Shown here piece by piece: positions 5,999-14,174 of a stretch of DNA of 27,716 nt. The position numbers and the translations under genes are program-made. The notes under the pieces are model-generated. The model was not told where the DNA came from. It saw only the letters and a program-made list of their open reading frames with translations, and ran no database searches. Within the stretch, counting starts at the first letter, position 1. Each line of letters begins with the position of its first letter. Source of the stretch: an uncultured Clostridia bacterium (GTDB taxonomy: Bacteria; Bacillota; Clostridia; TANB77; CAG-508); assembly GCA_934153805.1 (NCBI GenBank), contig CAKPFO010000013.1:1-27716 (forward strand), given 5' to 3'.

Positions 5999-7800
5999 TG
6001 GATGAAGAAAACTTGACACAAATCTGGAAACAATATAGCCAAATTAAACAATACTTAACTGGCAAAAACTATTATGAACAATTAGAAATGAATTATAATT
6101 TCGCAAAAGGAGATCAATGGGAGAACTTGAAAAGTGGCGGAATGCCTATGCCTGTTGATAATATTATTACTCCTGTTTGTAATTATAAGATTGGTGTTAT
6201 TTCTCAAAATAATATGACTATAACATTTACAAACGAAAATTTCAGGAAAGAAGATTTAGAGGAATTGGAGGATGGCACAAATTTCAGAAAAATAGCAGAT
6301 GAAGTCATAGAAAAAATAAATAAGAATATAAATAGATTTTTTGAAGCTAATAATTTAGAAAATAACACATGGGATTACGATGAAGAAAATTGTATAAGTG
6401 GAAATGTTGGAATGTATATATATGAAGATGAAGAGAATATTAAAAAAGCTGATATGATATATGGAAATAATATATTCTTTTCTGATGAAAATAATAATGA
6501 TATACAAGACCAAAGTTTCATATTAATTACATTTAGAAGACCTGTTGAAAAAATAAGAGAAGAAGCTAAAAAACATGGACTTACTGCAGAAAAAATATCT
6601 CAAATTGTAGCTGACAATAATACAAATGAGCAAGTTGGAAATAAAGATGAAGTAAGAGATGAACAAGGAAAAGCTTTATGTATTTTGAAATTATACAAAA
6701 AAGAGAAAGAAACAACTAGAATACAAGAAAAAACAGTAATAAATGGTAATGGAGAACCTGAAACAATTCAAGAAGAAATTAAAGAAAAGAAAGTAACAGT
6801 ACATATGATGAAATCTACTAAGAATGTGATATATGTACCAGAAACAGATTTAGGGCTTACTTTATATCCAGTAGCATTAAATACTTGGATAAATGAAAAG
6901 AATAGCATACGAGGAAGAGGAGAACCTCAGGATAAGATTGTAAATCAGATAGAAATTAATAAAACAATGGCGAGAAGAGATATTGCAATTGCATTAACAG
7001 CTTATCCTAAGGCTGCTTATAATAGTAATATGATTGAGAACCCTAATGCCCTTGATAAAGTTGGAGTTGCTATTGAAGTAAAAGATAGATCTGTTCAAAA
7101 TGTAAAAAATGCCATAGATTATTTACAACCTGCTCAGGTTAGTCCAGATGCTAAGAATTTTTGCGATGAATTAAGCCAAAAAACTAAAGATAACGCAAGT
7201 GCTAGTGATTCTGCGTTAGGTAACATAAATCCTGAAAAAGCAAGTGGTCGTTCAATTATAGCTGTAAGAGATGCTGCTGCTGTTCCTATAAATGTACATG
7301 TAGCACGAAAGAAAAAATTTTATGAAGATATTGGAAGAATACTATTTGATTTTATGCAAAATGTTGATGTTGATGGCCAACAAGTAATAATTAGTAATGT
7401 GGATGAAGAAACTGGTCTATCTAATACTAATGTTGAGCAAATACCTTATGAGATTATGCAAAAATTAAAAGTAGGCGTAAAAGTAAATGTATCACAAACA
7501 GATCCATTTTCTATATTAGCTATGGAAGAAATGTGGGACAGTTTATTTGAAAGACAAGCTATTACTTTTGAAGAATGGGTTTCAGGTTTAACAAATAATT
7601 CAAAGTATAATAAAAGTAAATTAGAAGAAATTATTAAGAAACGTAAAGAAAAAGAGAAAGAGATGGCTTTAATTCAACAACAAATTACAGAACAACAATC
7701 TCAAATATCTGGAATGTTACAAGATAAAAATAATCAAGAAATAGCTAATATAGCTAGTGATATAGATACACAGCAAAATCAATTATTAGGAGGGCAATAA
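5998..7800 (+). CDS. Portal protein
   Basis: 600 residues. The portal is the dodecameric ring at one head vertex through which DNA enters and leaves. Evidence: position directly after terL, length, and the N-terminal pattern NYNFAKGDQWENLKSGGMPM followed by VDNIITPVCNYKIGVISQNN, the usual portal start for podovirus/P22-like and related portals. The middle has the wing-like alpha/beta region and KNVIYVPETDLGLTLYPVAL; the later part (residues about 310-430) has QIEINKTMARRDIAI and the Ala/Ser-rich DNASASDSALGNINPEKASG typical of the stem/crown transition. The C-terminus is a long Gln/Glu/Lys helix (KKRKEKEKEMALIQQQITEQ) matching a barrel/crown region. Start codon overlaps the preceding stop. 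The P22-like subfamily is likely but not certain. Confidence 0.88.
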   Translation: MDEENLTQIWKQYSQIKQYLTGKNYYEQLEMNYNFAKGDQWENLKSGGMPMPVDNIITPVCNYKIGVISQNNMTITFTNENFRKEDLEELEDGTNFRKIADEVIEKINKNINRFFEANNLENNTWDYDEENCISGNVGMYIYEDEENIKKADMIYGNNIFFSDENNNDIQDQSFILITFRRPVEKIREEAKKHGLTAEKISQIVADNNTNEQVGNKDEVRDEQGKALCILKLYKKEKETTRIQEKTVINGNGEPETIQEEIKEKKVTVHMMKSTKNVIYVPETDLGLTLYPVALNTWINEKNSIRGRGEPQDKIVNQIEINKTMARRDIAIALTAYPKAAYNSNMIENPNALDKVGVAIEVKDRSVQNVKNAIDYLQPAQVSPDAKNFCDELSQKTKDNASASDSALGNINPEKASGRSIIAVRDAAAVPINVHVARKKKFYEDIGRILFDFMQNVDVDGQQVIISNVDEETGLSNTNVEQIPYEIMQKLKVGVKVNVSQTDPFSILAMEEMWDSLFERQAITFEEWVSGLTNNSKYNKSKLEEIIKKRKEKEKEMALIQQQITEQQSQISGMLQDKNNQEIANIASDIDTQQNQLLGGQ

Positions 7801-7801
7801 A

Positions 7802-7954
7802 ATGAAATGTAAAAATTGTACTTTAATTGAGATGAGAGTAATGGTAAGAAATGACAAAGAAGTAGTATACTATTGCCCTAAATGTCATGAAATAGCAAAA
7901 ATTAGTATAGATGAAGAACAAGATATATTAGACAAAGAAAAACAAGTTAAATAA
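7802..7954 (+). CDS. 50-residue zinc-ribbon protein
   Basis: ATG 7802 follows the portal stop by one base, with AGGAGG inside the portal 3' end. The 50-residue product carries two CxxC knuckles, Cys3-x2-Cys6 and Cys25-x2-Cys28, a classic small zinc ribbon, then a helical acidic tail ending DKEKQVK. It is directly followed by an intrinsic terminator, which ends the packaging/portal transcription block. Tiny zinc ribbons are common beside phage head genes but their role is not established. Gene reality is well supported by the ribosome binding site, paired knuckles and tight fit. Confidence 0.8.
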   Translation: MKCKNCTLIEMRVMVRNDKEVVYYCPKCHEIAKISIDEEQDILDKEKQVK

Positions 7955-7972
7955 CACCTTAGGGTGTTTTTT
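7953..7972 (+). terminator. Intrinsic terminator after the portal block
   Basis: AACACC (7953-7958) and GGTGTT (7963-7968) form a 6-bp stem with a TTAG loop, followed by a T-run (six consecutive T including the arm, 7967-7972). It starts within the stop codon of the zinc-ribbon gene and probably acts as a partial terminator between the portal and the scaffold/capsid genes. Confidence 0.7.
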
Positions 7973-7977
7973 ATATG

Positions 7978-7997
7978 TCTCAAAACATGTTCTGAGA
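7978..7997. promoter_or_regulatory. 20-bp near-perfect palindrome upstream of the scaffold gene
   Basis: TCTCAAAACATGTTCTGAGA is self-complementary over 20 positions except for one A/C pair, centred on ACATGT. It lies 5 nt after the terminator and 60 nt before the scaffold start. With no spacer it is a better dimeric protein site than an RNA hairpin, though a stem with a CATG loop is possible. Confidence 0.45.
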
Positions 7998-8057
7998 TTA
8001 AGCAGATAGTCATGGGATTTTAATTAATAGTCGACAGACTTTAAATTGGGAGAAATT

Positions 8058-8891
8058 ATGGAAGAAAATGAAAGTATAGTTGAAGAAACTATCGTTGACA
8101 ACGACGAAACAGTTGGGAATGTTGAAGTTGAGCAAGAAAATGTTCAAGATAATCAACAAGAGCAATCAGAAGCAGTTGTAGATACTACAACTAATTCAAC
8201 ACAAGAAGTTCAGAGTGAAGAATCTGAACCAAAATCACATTCTAGGATGTATACAGAAGAAGAATATCAAAGAGCAATAAACAAGATAATTGCTAGAGAA
8301 AGAGGAAATAAAGAAAAAGAAATAAATCCTTTACTAGCAACTTTAAAAGCTGTTGGTTTTGATGGTAAAACTCCTCAAGAAGTTAATCAAAAGCTTCGTC
8401 AAAATTATAAAGACCAAGGAGTTAACTTGCCAGATTACAAAGAAAATATGTCTGAAAGAGAACAAAAAGCTCTTGCTAAATTAGATGCTGATGAAGTTAT
8501 TGAATTAGGAGAACAAGCAATGCAGGAGAGATTTGGAGAATTGTATAGAAAATACAAGGAAAACAATATTTCTATAAGAGAACAAGAAGAAATGAATCTA
8601 ATTGGTAAAGCTCATTCAATAAGATTAGCAAAAAAAGAGCTTTTATCAGTTGGGGCAGACCCTAATATTGTAGAAAGTGACAAATTTAAAAAGTTTGCAC
8701 AAAGATACGCTGATAATGTTTCTGTAAAAGAAATTTATGAAGACTATAAAGAAAAATACGGAGTCAAACCAAGTAAACCAGCAAGCGCAGGAAGTGTTAA
8801 AACAACACATTCAGAGGTACAAACCAATTACAATGAAATGTCTAATGAAGACTTTGAAAAAGAATTGCAAAGAGTAATTGGTGGAATTTAA
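8058..8891 (+). CDS. Capsid scaffolding protein (putative)
   Basis: 277 residues from ATG 8058, with GGGAGAAA 6-10 nt upstream; the in-frame TTG 8046 would place that ribosome binding site inside the gene and is rejected. Residues 1-60 are extremely acidic and low-complexity (Glu, Asp, Gln, Val, Thr, Ser); the rest is helical and charged: MYTEEEYQRAINKIIARERG, then KTPQEVNQKLRQNYKDQGV, and a C-terminal NEMSNEDFEKELQRVIGGI. This composition, the size and the position immediately before the major capsid gene are the usual signs of a scaffold, which directs shell assembly and then leaves the head. No protease domain is visible. Confidence 0.75.
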   Translation: MEENESIVEETIVDNDETVGNVEVEQENVQDNQQEQSEAVVDTTTNSTQEVQSEESEPKSHSRMYTEEEYQRAINKIIARERGNKEKEINPLLATLKAVGFDGKTPQEVNQKLRQNYKDQGVNLPDYKENMSEREQKALAKLDADEVIELGEQAMQERFGELYRKYKENNISIREQEEMNLIGKAHSIRLAKKELLSVGADPNIVESDKFKKFAQRYADNVSVKEIYEDYKEKYGVKPSKPASAGSVKTTHSEVQTNYNEMSNEDFEKELQRVIGGI

Positions 8892-8913
8892 AAAAGAAAG
8901 GAAATGATTAATT

Positions 8914-9846
8914 ATGTCAGCAATAAACAATTCAATATCAAATTTAAGTACAGAAAACCAAACATTTTATGATAGAACTTTACTATCAAGATTATTACCA
9001 GAATTGCATTTTTATAAAGATGCAAAAAAGAAAAAAATTCCTAAAGGAAAAGGAACAAAAATAGAGTGGAGGATATTCAAGTCTTTAGCTGTTCCAACAA
9101 CACCATTAGAAGAAGGAGTGACACCTGCAGGTAAAAACTTAGATATTTCACCTGTTACTGCTGAATGTAGCCAATATGGTGATTATGTAACAGTATCAGA
9201 TGTGTTAGATATGCAAGGAAAAGACCCTGTTATAGCAGAAACATCTGCATTGGAAGGTGAACAAGCAGCACAACTTGTTGACACTTTAATTAGAGATACT
9301 GTAACAAGTGGAACAAATGTAAGATATGCTAATGGAAAAGCATCAAGAGCTACTTTAACAGCAACAGATGTATTAAAAGGAATAGATGTAAAAAAAGCTG
9401 TTAGAGATTTAAGAAAGAATAATGCCAAACCATTCAGTGATGGATATTTTCATTCAGTTATAAGTGCTGAACAAGCTTATGATTTGATGAGTGATACATC
9501 AGAAGGTGGATGGATAGACGCTAACAAATATACTGATAATAGACCTTTATTAAAAGGCGAAATTGGTGAGTTTGCAGGTGTAAGATTTATGACATCAAGC
9601 AATACAAAAGTTGTAGATAATTCAGGTGTAGCAGTACATTTAGGAGTCATTTATGGAAAAGATTCATATGGTGTACCTGAGATCGGAGATGGAAGCGCTG
9701 CTAAACCATCTATTATAGTAAAAACAGATGGTGGAAATTCAGACCCATTAAATCAAAGAAATACAATTGGTTGGAAAAATATGTTTACTTGTAAAAGATT
9801 AGAAGAAAAAGCAATTGTAAGAATTGAAACAGGAGTAACTGCTTAG
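8914..9846 (+). CDS. Major capsid protein, N4-gp56-like family
   Basis: 310 residues, forming the icosahedral shell (HK97 fold). ATG 8914 follows AAAGGAAA. The N-terminal pattern TFYDRTLLSRLLPELHFYKD, then KKKKIPKGKGTKIEWRIFKS, PLEEGVTPAGKNLDISPVTA and QYGDYVTVSDVLDM is the signature I associate with the N4-gp56 family of major capsid proteins. Further matching parts are the central FHSVISAEQAYDLM, GEFAGVRFMTSSNT, and a C-terminal strand region (RNTIGWKNMFTCKRLEEKAI). No N-terminal delta domain or protease site is seen, consistent with the separate scaffold. Flanked by the scaffold gene and a strong hairpin terminator that begins in its stop codon. Confidence 0.93.
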   Translation: MSAINNSISNLSTENQTFYDRTLLSRLLPELHFYKDAKKKKIPKGKGTKIEWRIFKSLAVPTTPLEEGVTPAGKNLDISPVTAECSQYGDYVTVSDVLDMQGKDPVIAETSALEGEQAAQLVDTLIRDTVTSGTNVRYANGKASRATLTATDVLKGIDVKKAVRDLRKNNAKPFSDGYFHSVISAEQAYDLMSDTSEGGWIDANKYTDNRPLLKGEIGEFAGVRFMTSSNTKVVDNSGVAVHLGVIYGKDSYGVPEIGDGSAAKPSIIVKTDGGNSDPLNQRNTIGWKNMFTCKRLEEKAIVRIETGVTA

Positions 9847-9868
9847 CAGTTACTCTAAATTTTATTTT
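9833..9868 (+). terminator. Intrinsic terminator overlapping the capsid gene stop
   Basis: GAGTAACTGC (9833-9842) and GCAGTTACTC (9846-9855) form a perfect 10-bp stem with a 3-nt TTA loop, followed by TAAATTTTATTTT. The stop codon TAG (9844-9846) is in the loop. The T-tract is interrupted, so partial termination is likely, lowering expression of later genes relative to capsid protein; it may also block 3' exonucleases. Confidence 0.7.
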
Positions 9869-9883
9869 AGGGAGGAAAAAATA

Positions 9884-10165
9884 ATGATAAATCAAGAGAA
9901 TAACACTCAAGAAATAATAAAACAACAAAATGTGGTACAAACAGAAGAACAAAGTAAAATAGAACAAGAGAAAGAAGCAAAAAAAACAGCTGAAACTCTA
10001 AAGAAAGATTTAGTTGAAATAAAAATACCAATAGATCCATTAAATAAAACAGATAAAGTTGTAGATGTAATAATAAATGGATACAGATGGACTATAGAAA
10101 GAGGTAAAGAAGTAAAAGTTCCAAGAGCTGTAAAAGAATTATTAACAGATGCAAATTATATCTAA
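9884..10165 (+). CDS. Small conserved protein next to the capsid gene
   Basis: 93 residues, ATG 9884 with GGGAGG 8-13 nt upstream. The N-terminal 45 residues are Gln/Glu/Lys-rich and probably disordered or helical. The C-terminal half looks like a compact conserved domain: VEIKIPIDPLNKTDKVVDVIINGYRWTI and onward to RGKEVKVPRAVKELLTDANYI. The pattern 'IP-DPLN-...-V-V-ING-...-RG-...-VP-AV-E-L' recurs, as far as I recall, in genes beside N4-gp56-type capsid genes. A head-associated (cement or decoration) role is plausible from position, but no function is known to me. Confidence 0.75.
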   Translation: MINQENNTQEIIKQQNVVQTEEQSKIEQEKEAKKTAETLKKDLVEIKIPIDPLNKTDKVVDVIINGYRWTIERGKEVKVPRAVKELLTDANYI

Positions 10166-10168
10166 AAT

Positions 10169-10187
10169 CACTACCAAGTAGGTAGTG
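10169..10187 (+). terminator. Hairpin after the small capsid-associated gene
   Basis: CACTACC (10169-10175) and GGTAGTG (10181-10187) pair perfectly around a 5-nt loop, 4 nt after the stop. The following bases (TGTAGAGC) are not T-rich, so termination would be weak; it may instead be an mRNA-stabilising or processing hairpin. Confidence 0.4.
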
Positions 10188-10204
10188 TGTAGAGCATATA
10201 CAAT

Positions 10205-10232
10205 GCTTTGCACAGTGCTTTGCACAGTGCTT
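10205..10232. repeat. Short 12-bp tandem repeat
   Basis: GCTTTGCACAGT occurs twice in direct succession (10205-10216 and 10217-10228), followed by a third partial copy GCTT. Each unit holds the small palindrome GCACAGTGC when joined to the next, so the tract can fold on itself. It is in the leader of the adaptor gene, ending 10 nt before its AAGGAGGAG. Confidence 0.75.
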
Positions 10233-10251
10233 ATTTAAGGAGGAGAAAAAT

Positions 10252-10833
10252 ATGTATTTAAAAGATTTAAAAAATATTGCTATGCAATTAATTGATGAGT
10301 ATTCGACTGAAAAGTCTCCTACAGAAGATGAAGATATTAAACAAAAATTAAATGGATTGTTTAATGCTGCTTTATTTGAAGTTGCACAAATAAAAAAGAT
10401 TCTAAAGGTATATCAATTTTCAATAACTGAAGAAGTTGCAACTGAGTATAAATCAATTGGATTGCCAGATGATTTTATGGAAGAAAGAAGATTAAGATAT
10501 TTTTCTTCTAATAATTCTATTCTTAGATATTATATTCAAAAAGATAAAATAAAAATACATAAATCATGTTTAGGAAATTTTGAATTGGAATATTATGCTA
10601 TTCCAGAAGAAATAACAGAAGATAATCAAGATGATTACGAGTTTGAATTAGATATGGATGCTCAAATGGCTTTACCATACTATGTTGCAAGTAGTGTATT
10701 AATGAGTGATGTGTCTGCTAATTATACCGCGTTTGAAGCTAAATATAATGCGAAAGTAGAACAATTAATGCGAAGTGCACAAGAAAGTGAAAATAGTACA
10801 ACTATTACAATCCATTCAATGTTTGCTATTTAG
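10252..10833 (+). CDS. Head-tail adaptor (connector) protein, putative
   Basis: 193 residues, ATG 10252 after AAGGAGGAG. Helical N-terminus (MYLKDLKNIAMQLIDEYSTE), then a beta-rich middle (YKSIGLPDDFMEERRLRYFS, KIKIHKSCLGNFELEYYAIP) and a C-terminal helix containing MDAQMALPYYVASSVLMSDV and AFEAKYNAKVEQLMRSAQES. The 'MALPYYVAS...Y...YNAKVEQL' layout, size and position between the capsid and tail genes fit the ring-forming adaptor family that sits under the portal. I cannot tell the exact subfamily (P22 gp4-like or HK97 gp6-like). Assignment is by pattern and order. Confidence 0.65.
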   Translation: MYLKDLKNIAMQLIDEYSTEKSPTEDEDIKQKLNGLFNAALFEVAQIKKILKVYQFSITEEVATEYKSIGLPDDFMEERRLRYFSSNNSILRYYIQKDKIKIHKSCLGNFELEYYAIPEEITEDNQDDYEFELDMDAQMALPYYVASSVLMSDVSANYTAFEAKYNAKVEQLMRSAQESENSTTITIHSMFAI

Positions 10834-10845
10834 AAAGGAGCAAAA

Positions 10846-12729
10846 ATGGCGACTATACCAAGTTTTACCCCAAAAACTCCCAAAACAAGAGTTTATAGTG
10901 ATTTTAGAGGGGTAGATTTTACATCAGATAGTACAAGGGTTTCTTTAAACAGAAGTCCTAATTGTGTAAATATGTATAAAGATTACAAATCTAGTCTTGG
11001 TCAGGCAATAGAGACAAGACCTGGTTTTACTAATTTATTAGAGCTCGGAAATGAGATATATGGAATCCATTTTGTAAAAGATTCTTCTTTAAAAGTATTA
11101 GTTCATAGTGGTACTGAGTTATTACTTTGGAGTAATTATCCGGATAAACAATTAAAAAAGAATATGCAAGTTTTATTTTCGAATATGGCAGAAACAAAAT
11201 CTAGGTCTTTTGTCTATAATAATAAACTTTATATAAACGATGGAAAAAACTATATTTTTTATGATGGTAGCAAAGTCAAAAGTGTTGATGAAATTGCTTT
11301 TATTCCAACTACGACCATTGCACGAAGTCCAAGCGGAGGAGGAACTCTATATCAACCAGTTAATTTATTACAATCAAAGAGAAAAAATTCTTTTTTAGCA
11401 AATGGTACTGATAAAATTTATACATTAGATTGTAGCGGATTAGATTCAGAAAAGGTTACTGCAACGGTTAATGGCGTTTCTAAAGCAGAAGGAACAGATT
11501 TTTCTGTAAATAGAGTTACAGGGGTAATAACTTTTACTACTGCTCCAAAAGCTCCTTCAACTGCTGGTCAAGACAATGTTGTTATAACTTTTTCAAAAAC
11601 AGTAGCTGATTATTCAAACAGAATAAAAAAATGTTTATTAAGTTGCATTTTTGATAATAGAGTATTTTTTAGTGGAAATAACAGTTATCCTAATGCTATT
11701 TTTAATTCAATGTTAAATGATCCTACGTATATTTCTGACTTAGCTTATTATCAAGATGGAAGTGATAATATTCCTATTACATCTATATTAAGAGTAGGGG
11801 ATAGTATATTGGTTATTAAGTCAGATGATCAACAAGATTCTGTTGTTTACTATCATACTCCAGAAGATATAAAAAATGATGACACTGAAGAAACAATATA
11901 TCCTACTAAGCAAGGTCTAGCTGGAATTGGATGTATTTCAATGTGGGGAAGTAGAAACTTTCTTGATGAACCTGTTTTTATATCTAAGCTAGGATTAGAA
12001 TGTTTTACAAAATTAAATTTAGGATTAGAAAGAAGTATAGAACATAAATCTAGTATGGTTGATACAAAACTTGTTAATGAACCTAATTTAGAAGATATTT
12101 GCTTGGAACAATGGCGAGGATATTTATTATGTTTAATTAATGGACATATTTATTTAGCTGACAATAGACAAAAATATCTTAATAAAGGAACACAACAGCA
12201 AGAATATGAATGGTTTTATTGGGATAATATTGGAGATGTTGTTAATAATGAGTTTAAAAAAGCTATGATTTTAAAGACTTATGATGACAACTTGTTTTTT
12301 GGTACTGAAAATGGTGTTATAGCTAAGTTTACAGATAGAGTTTATAACGATAATGGTCGAATAATTTATAGCCAATGGGAAACACCTTTTGATTGCTTTG
12401 GAAGTGAAAATCATGTGAAAACCACAAATAAAAGAGGAGGAATTGCAAATTTTAAAGCTATTCCTGGCTCAATTTGTAAGCTTAAAGAAAGAATTGATAA
12501 ATCTCAGGAAAAAGAAATTACAAGATTTGTTGCAGGTGGTTTTTCATATACAGATTTTAAGTATGAGGACTTTTCATATAATACATCTCAAAAAATGAGT
12601 GTTATCTATAAAATAAAAGAAAAGAAATGGACCAACATTTCGTTGATTTTCTATTCAGATGAATTAAATAAACCTTTTGGGATTTTTGATGCAGTCCTAG
12701 AAGCCTTTATTGGTGGATATGTAAAATAA
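10846..12729 (+). CDS. Tail nozzle / DNA-stabilisation protein, P22 gp10-like (putative)
   Basis: 627 residues, ATG 10846 after GAAAGGAG. The N-terminus has VYSDFRGVDFTS, then SPNCVNMYKDYKSSLGQAIE and TRPGFTNL, a pattern typical of gp10-like short-tail proteins ('...NM...R.GF'). The body is dominated by short beta-strands with repeated turn motifs (VYNNKLYINDGKNYIFYDGS, FDNRVFFSGNN, DNLFFGTENGVIAKF), as in a beta-propeller. An inserted Ig-like or hairpin region lies near residues 180-245 (LANGTDKIYTLDCSG and following TVNGVSKAEGTDFSVN). It probably forms the tube under the adaptor that plugs DNA and mounts the fibres. The length is larger than P22 gp10, due to the insert. Confidence 0.65.
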   Translation: MATIPSFTPKTPKTRVYSDFRGVDFTSDSTRVSLNRSPNCVNMYKDYKSSLGQAIETRPGFTNLLELGNEIYGIHFVKDSSLKVLVHSGTELLLWSNYPDKQLKKNMQVLFSNMAETKSRSFVYNNKLYINDGKNYIFYDGSKVKSVDEIAFIPTTTIARSPSGGGTLYQPVNLLQSKRKNSFLANGTDKIYTLDCSGLDSEKVTATVNGVSKAEGTDFSVNRVTGVITFTTAPKAPSTAGQDNVVITFSKTVADYSNRIKKCLLSCIFDNRVFFSGNNSYPNAIFNSMLNDPTYISDLAYYQDGSDNIPITSILRVGDSILVIKSDDQQDSVVYYHTPEDIKNDDTEETIYPTKQGLAGIGCISMWGSRNFLDEPVFISKLGLECFTKLNLGLERSIEHKSSMVDTKLVNEPNLEDICLEQWRGYLLCLINGHIYLADNRQKYLNKGTQQQEYEWFYWDNIGDVVNNEFKKAMILKTYDDNLFFGTENGVIAKFTDRVYNDNGRIIYSQWETPFDCFGSENHVKTTNKRGGIANFKAIPGSICKLKERIDKSQEKEITRFVAGGFSYTDFKYEDFSYNTSQKMSVIYKIKEKKWTNISLIFYSDELNKPFGIFDAVLEAFIGGYVK

Positions 12730-12741
12730 GGAGGGTTAAAA

Positions 12742-13284
12742 GTGTTAGAAAAAATTACAGAGAATGTAGAAATACATCAAACATTGCCAGATGTTCCGAG
12801 TATGACTGCACAGGAGTTGAAAAAAGAATGGGATAAAGGAAATAAGATAATTAAAGCAGCGTTTAATAAATTAGTTGATGAATTAAATAATAATATGTTT
12901 CCAATTGGATTTAGAATGTTTGTTAATAATGATAAAGATTATTCAAAACATTTAGGCTTTACTTGGCAAAAAGTTGCTAAAGGAAGAGTATTAGTAGGAA
13001 AAAATGAAAACGATACAGATTTTAATTCAATTGGAAAAAAAGGTGGAGAGAAAAAACATAAGCAAACTATTGCTGAAATGCCATCACATAATCACTCTAC
13101 TAGCCAGACAAAAGGGTTAACTTTACAAGCTGCTGCGGAAAATTCAGGAGGAAATAGTGGAATCGGTATAACAGAAACTAACGGTTTTCCTTGGGCTAAA
13201 AATATTGCATCTCAAGGTGGCGGACAAGCATTTAATGTTATGCAACCTTATGAAGTTGTAAACATATGGGAAAGAATTTTATAG
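12742..13284 (+). CDS. Collar-type tail fibre protein
   Basis: 180 residues, GTG start at 12742 with AGGAGGG 7 nt upstream; no ATG is nearby. The N-terminal 55 residues are helical (LKKEWDKGNKIIKAAFNKLV) and likely attach to the tail. The remainder resembles the C-terminal collar of T4 gp10/gp12 and related fibres: FTWQKVAKGRVLVGKNEND, then GGEKKHKQTIAEMPSHNHST with the His-x-His pair, a variable Gly/Ser/Asn loop, and GGGQAFNVMQPYEVVNIWER at the end. In this family the His-x-His pairs bind metal along the trimer axis. A short fibre or tail spike base is the likely role; receptor binding by the variable loop is inferred. Confidence 0.78.
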   Translation: MLEKITENVEIHQTLPDVPSMTAQELKKEWDKGNKIIKAAFNKLVDELNNNMFPIGFRMFVNNDKDYSKHLGFTWQKVAKGRVLVGKNENDTDFNSIGKKGGEKKHKQTIAEMPSHNHSTSQTKGLTLQAAAENSGGNSGIGITETNGFPWAKNIASQGGGQAFNVMQPYEVVNIWERIL

Positions 13285-13295
13285 GAGGCTTATAA

Positions 13296-14165
13296 ATGAG
13301 TAATTATAATATTGATGAGTTGGCAAGACAAATGGGATTTAATGATACATATTTAAACAAGTTAAAAGCAAGTAATTCTTATATATCAGAAAGTGCAAAC
13401 AAAGATAGAGATATGGTAAATTCAGAATTAAATCAAACTATTTCTGATTATGAAAAAGAAAGGCAAGACCAAAATAAACAGTTTATAAAAGATAGTCAAG
13501 CTGCATATGTAGATTATGCAAAGTCGATTAATCCATATTCTGTTCAGAATAGTAGCAATAACAGATATGGATTAGGAAATAGTGGCTATTCTGAAAGTTC
13601 ACTAATTGGTGCTAATAATACATATCAAAATAGATATACATCAACTAAGAATAATTATGATAATATTTTTGCTAATATTAATAACAATATTGCTAAAGCT
13701 AAAGAGACTGGAAATATCGAACTTGCTAAAATAGCTAAGGAAGAGCAAGAAAGGTTACTTGAAAATTTATATAAGATTAATGATGAGTATACGGCTGAAA
13801 AACAAAGAGAAGAAGAAAAGAGAAGGTATGAAGAAGAAATGGCATTAAAGAAACAACAATGGGAGGCTGAGATGGCTTTACAAAAACAACAACTAGCAAG
13901 AGCTAGTAGCAGTAGTTCTTCATCTGCAAAGAAGAATACAGTAAATGTTTCTGGAAGCTATGATGTGTCTTCTGATGCTGTTAGCAATAACCAACAGGGC
14001 TCTGAAAACCAATCATTAAGAAAATTATATGATAATTTAGTTAAAGCTAACCCAACCAATAATTTAAGTAAACAAATATATAGAAATTTAATATATGGAG
14101 AAGTACAGAACGGACATATAACTGAGTCTGATGCATCTGCGTTATTTGATGAATTTAATTTATAG
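13296..14165 (+). CDS. Coiled-coil internal virion / ejection protein (putative)
   Basis: 289 residues, ATG 13296 after TAGGAGG. Three regions are visible: a helical N-terminus, 1-85; a Gly/Ser/Asn-rich patch near 85-115 with RYGLGNSGYSESSLIG and YQNRYTSTKNNY, a motif I recall from clostridial phage proteins next to ejection genes; and a long charged coiled coil, about 130-205 (EEEKRRYEEEMALKKQQWEA). A poly-Ser linker follows (ARASSSSSSSA), with a small helical C-terminal domain (LRKLYDNLVKANPTNNLSKQ). Located between the fibre gene and the giant polyvalent gene. Probably packaged in the particle; role inferred from shape and place. Confidence 0.65.
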   Translation: MSNYNIDELARQMGFNDTYLNKLKASNSYISESANKDRDMVNSELNQTISDYEKERQDQNKQFIKDSQAAYVDYAKSINPYSVQNSSNNRYGLGNSGYSESSLIGANNTYQNRYTSTKNNYDNIFANINNNIAKAKETGNIELAKIAKEEQERLLENLYKINDEYTAEKQREEEKRRYEEEMALKKQQWEAEMALQKQQLARASSSSSSSAKKNTVNVSGSYDVSSDAVSNNQQGSENQSLRKLYDNLVKANPTNNLSKQIYRNLIYGEVQNGHITESDASALFDEFNL

Positions 14166-14174
14166 GAGGCATAT

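Noticed and set aside
8046..8057. TTG 8046 as start of the scaffold gene
   Set aside because: The ribosome binding site GGGAG would then lie within the coding region; ATG 8058 has the right spacing.
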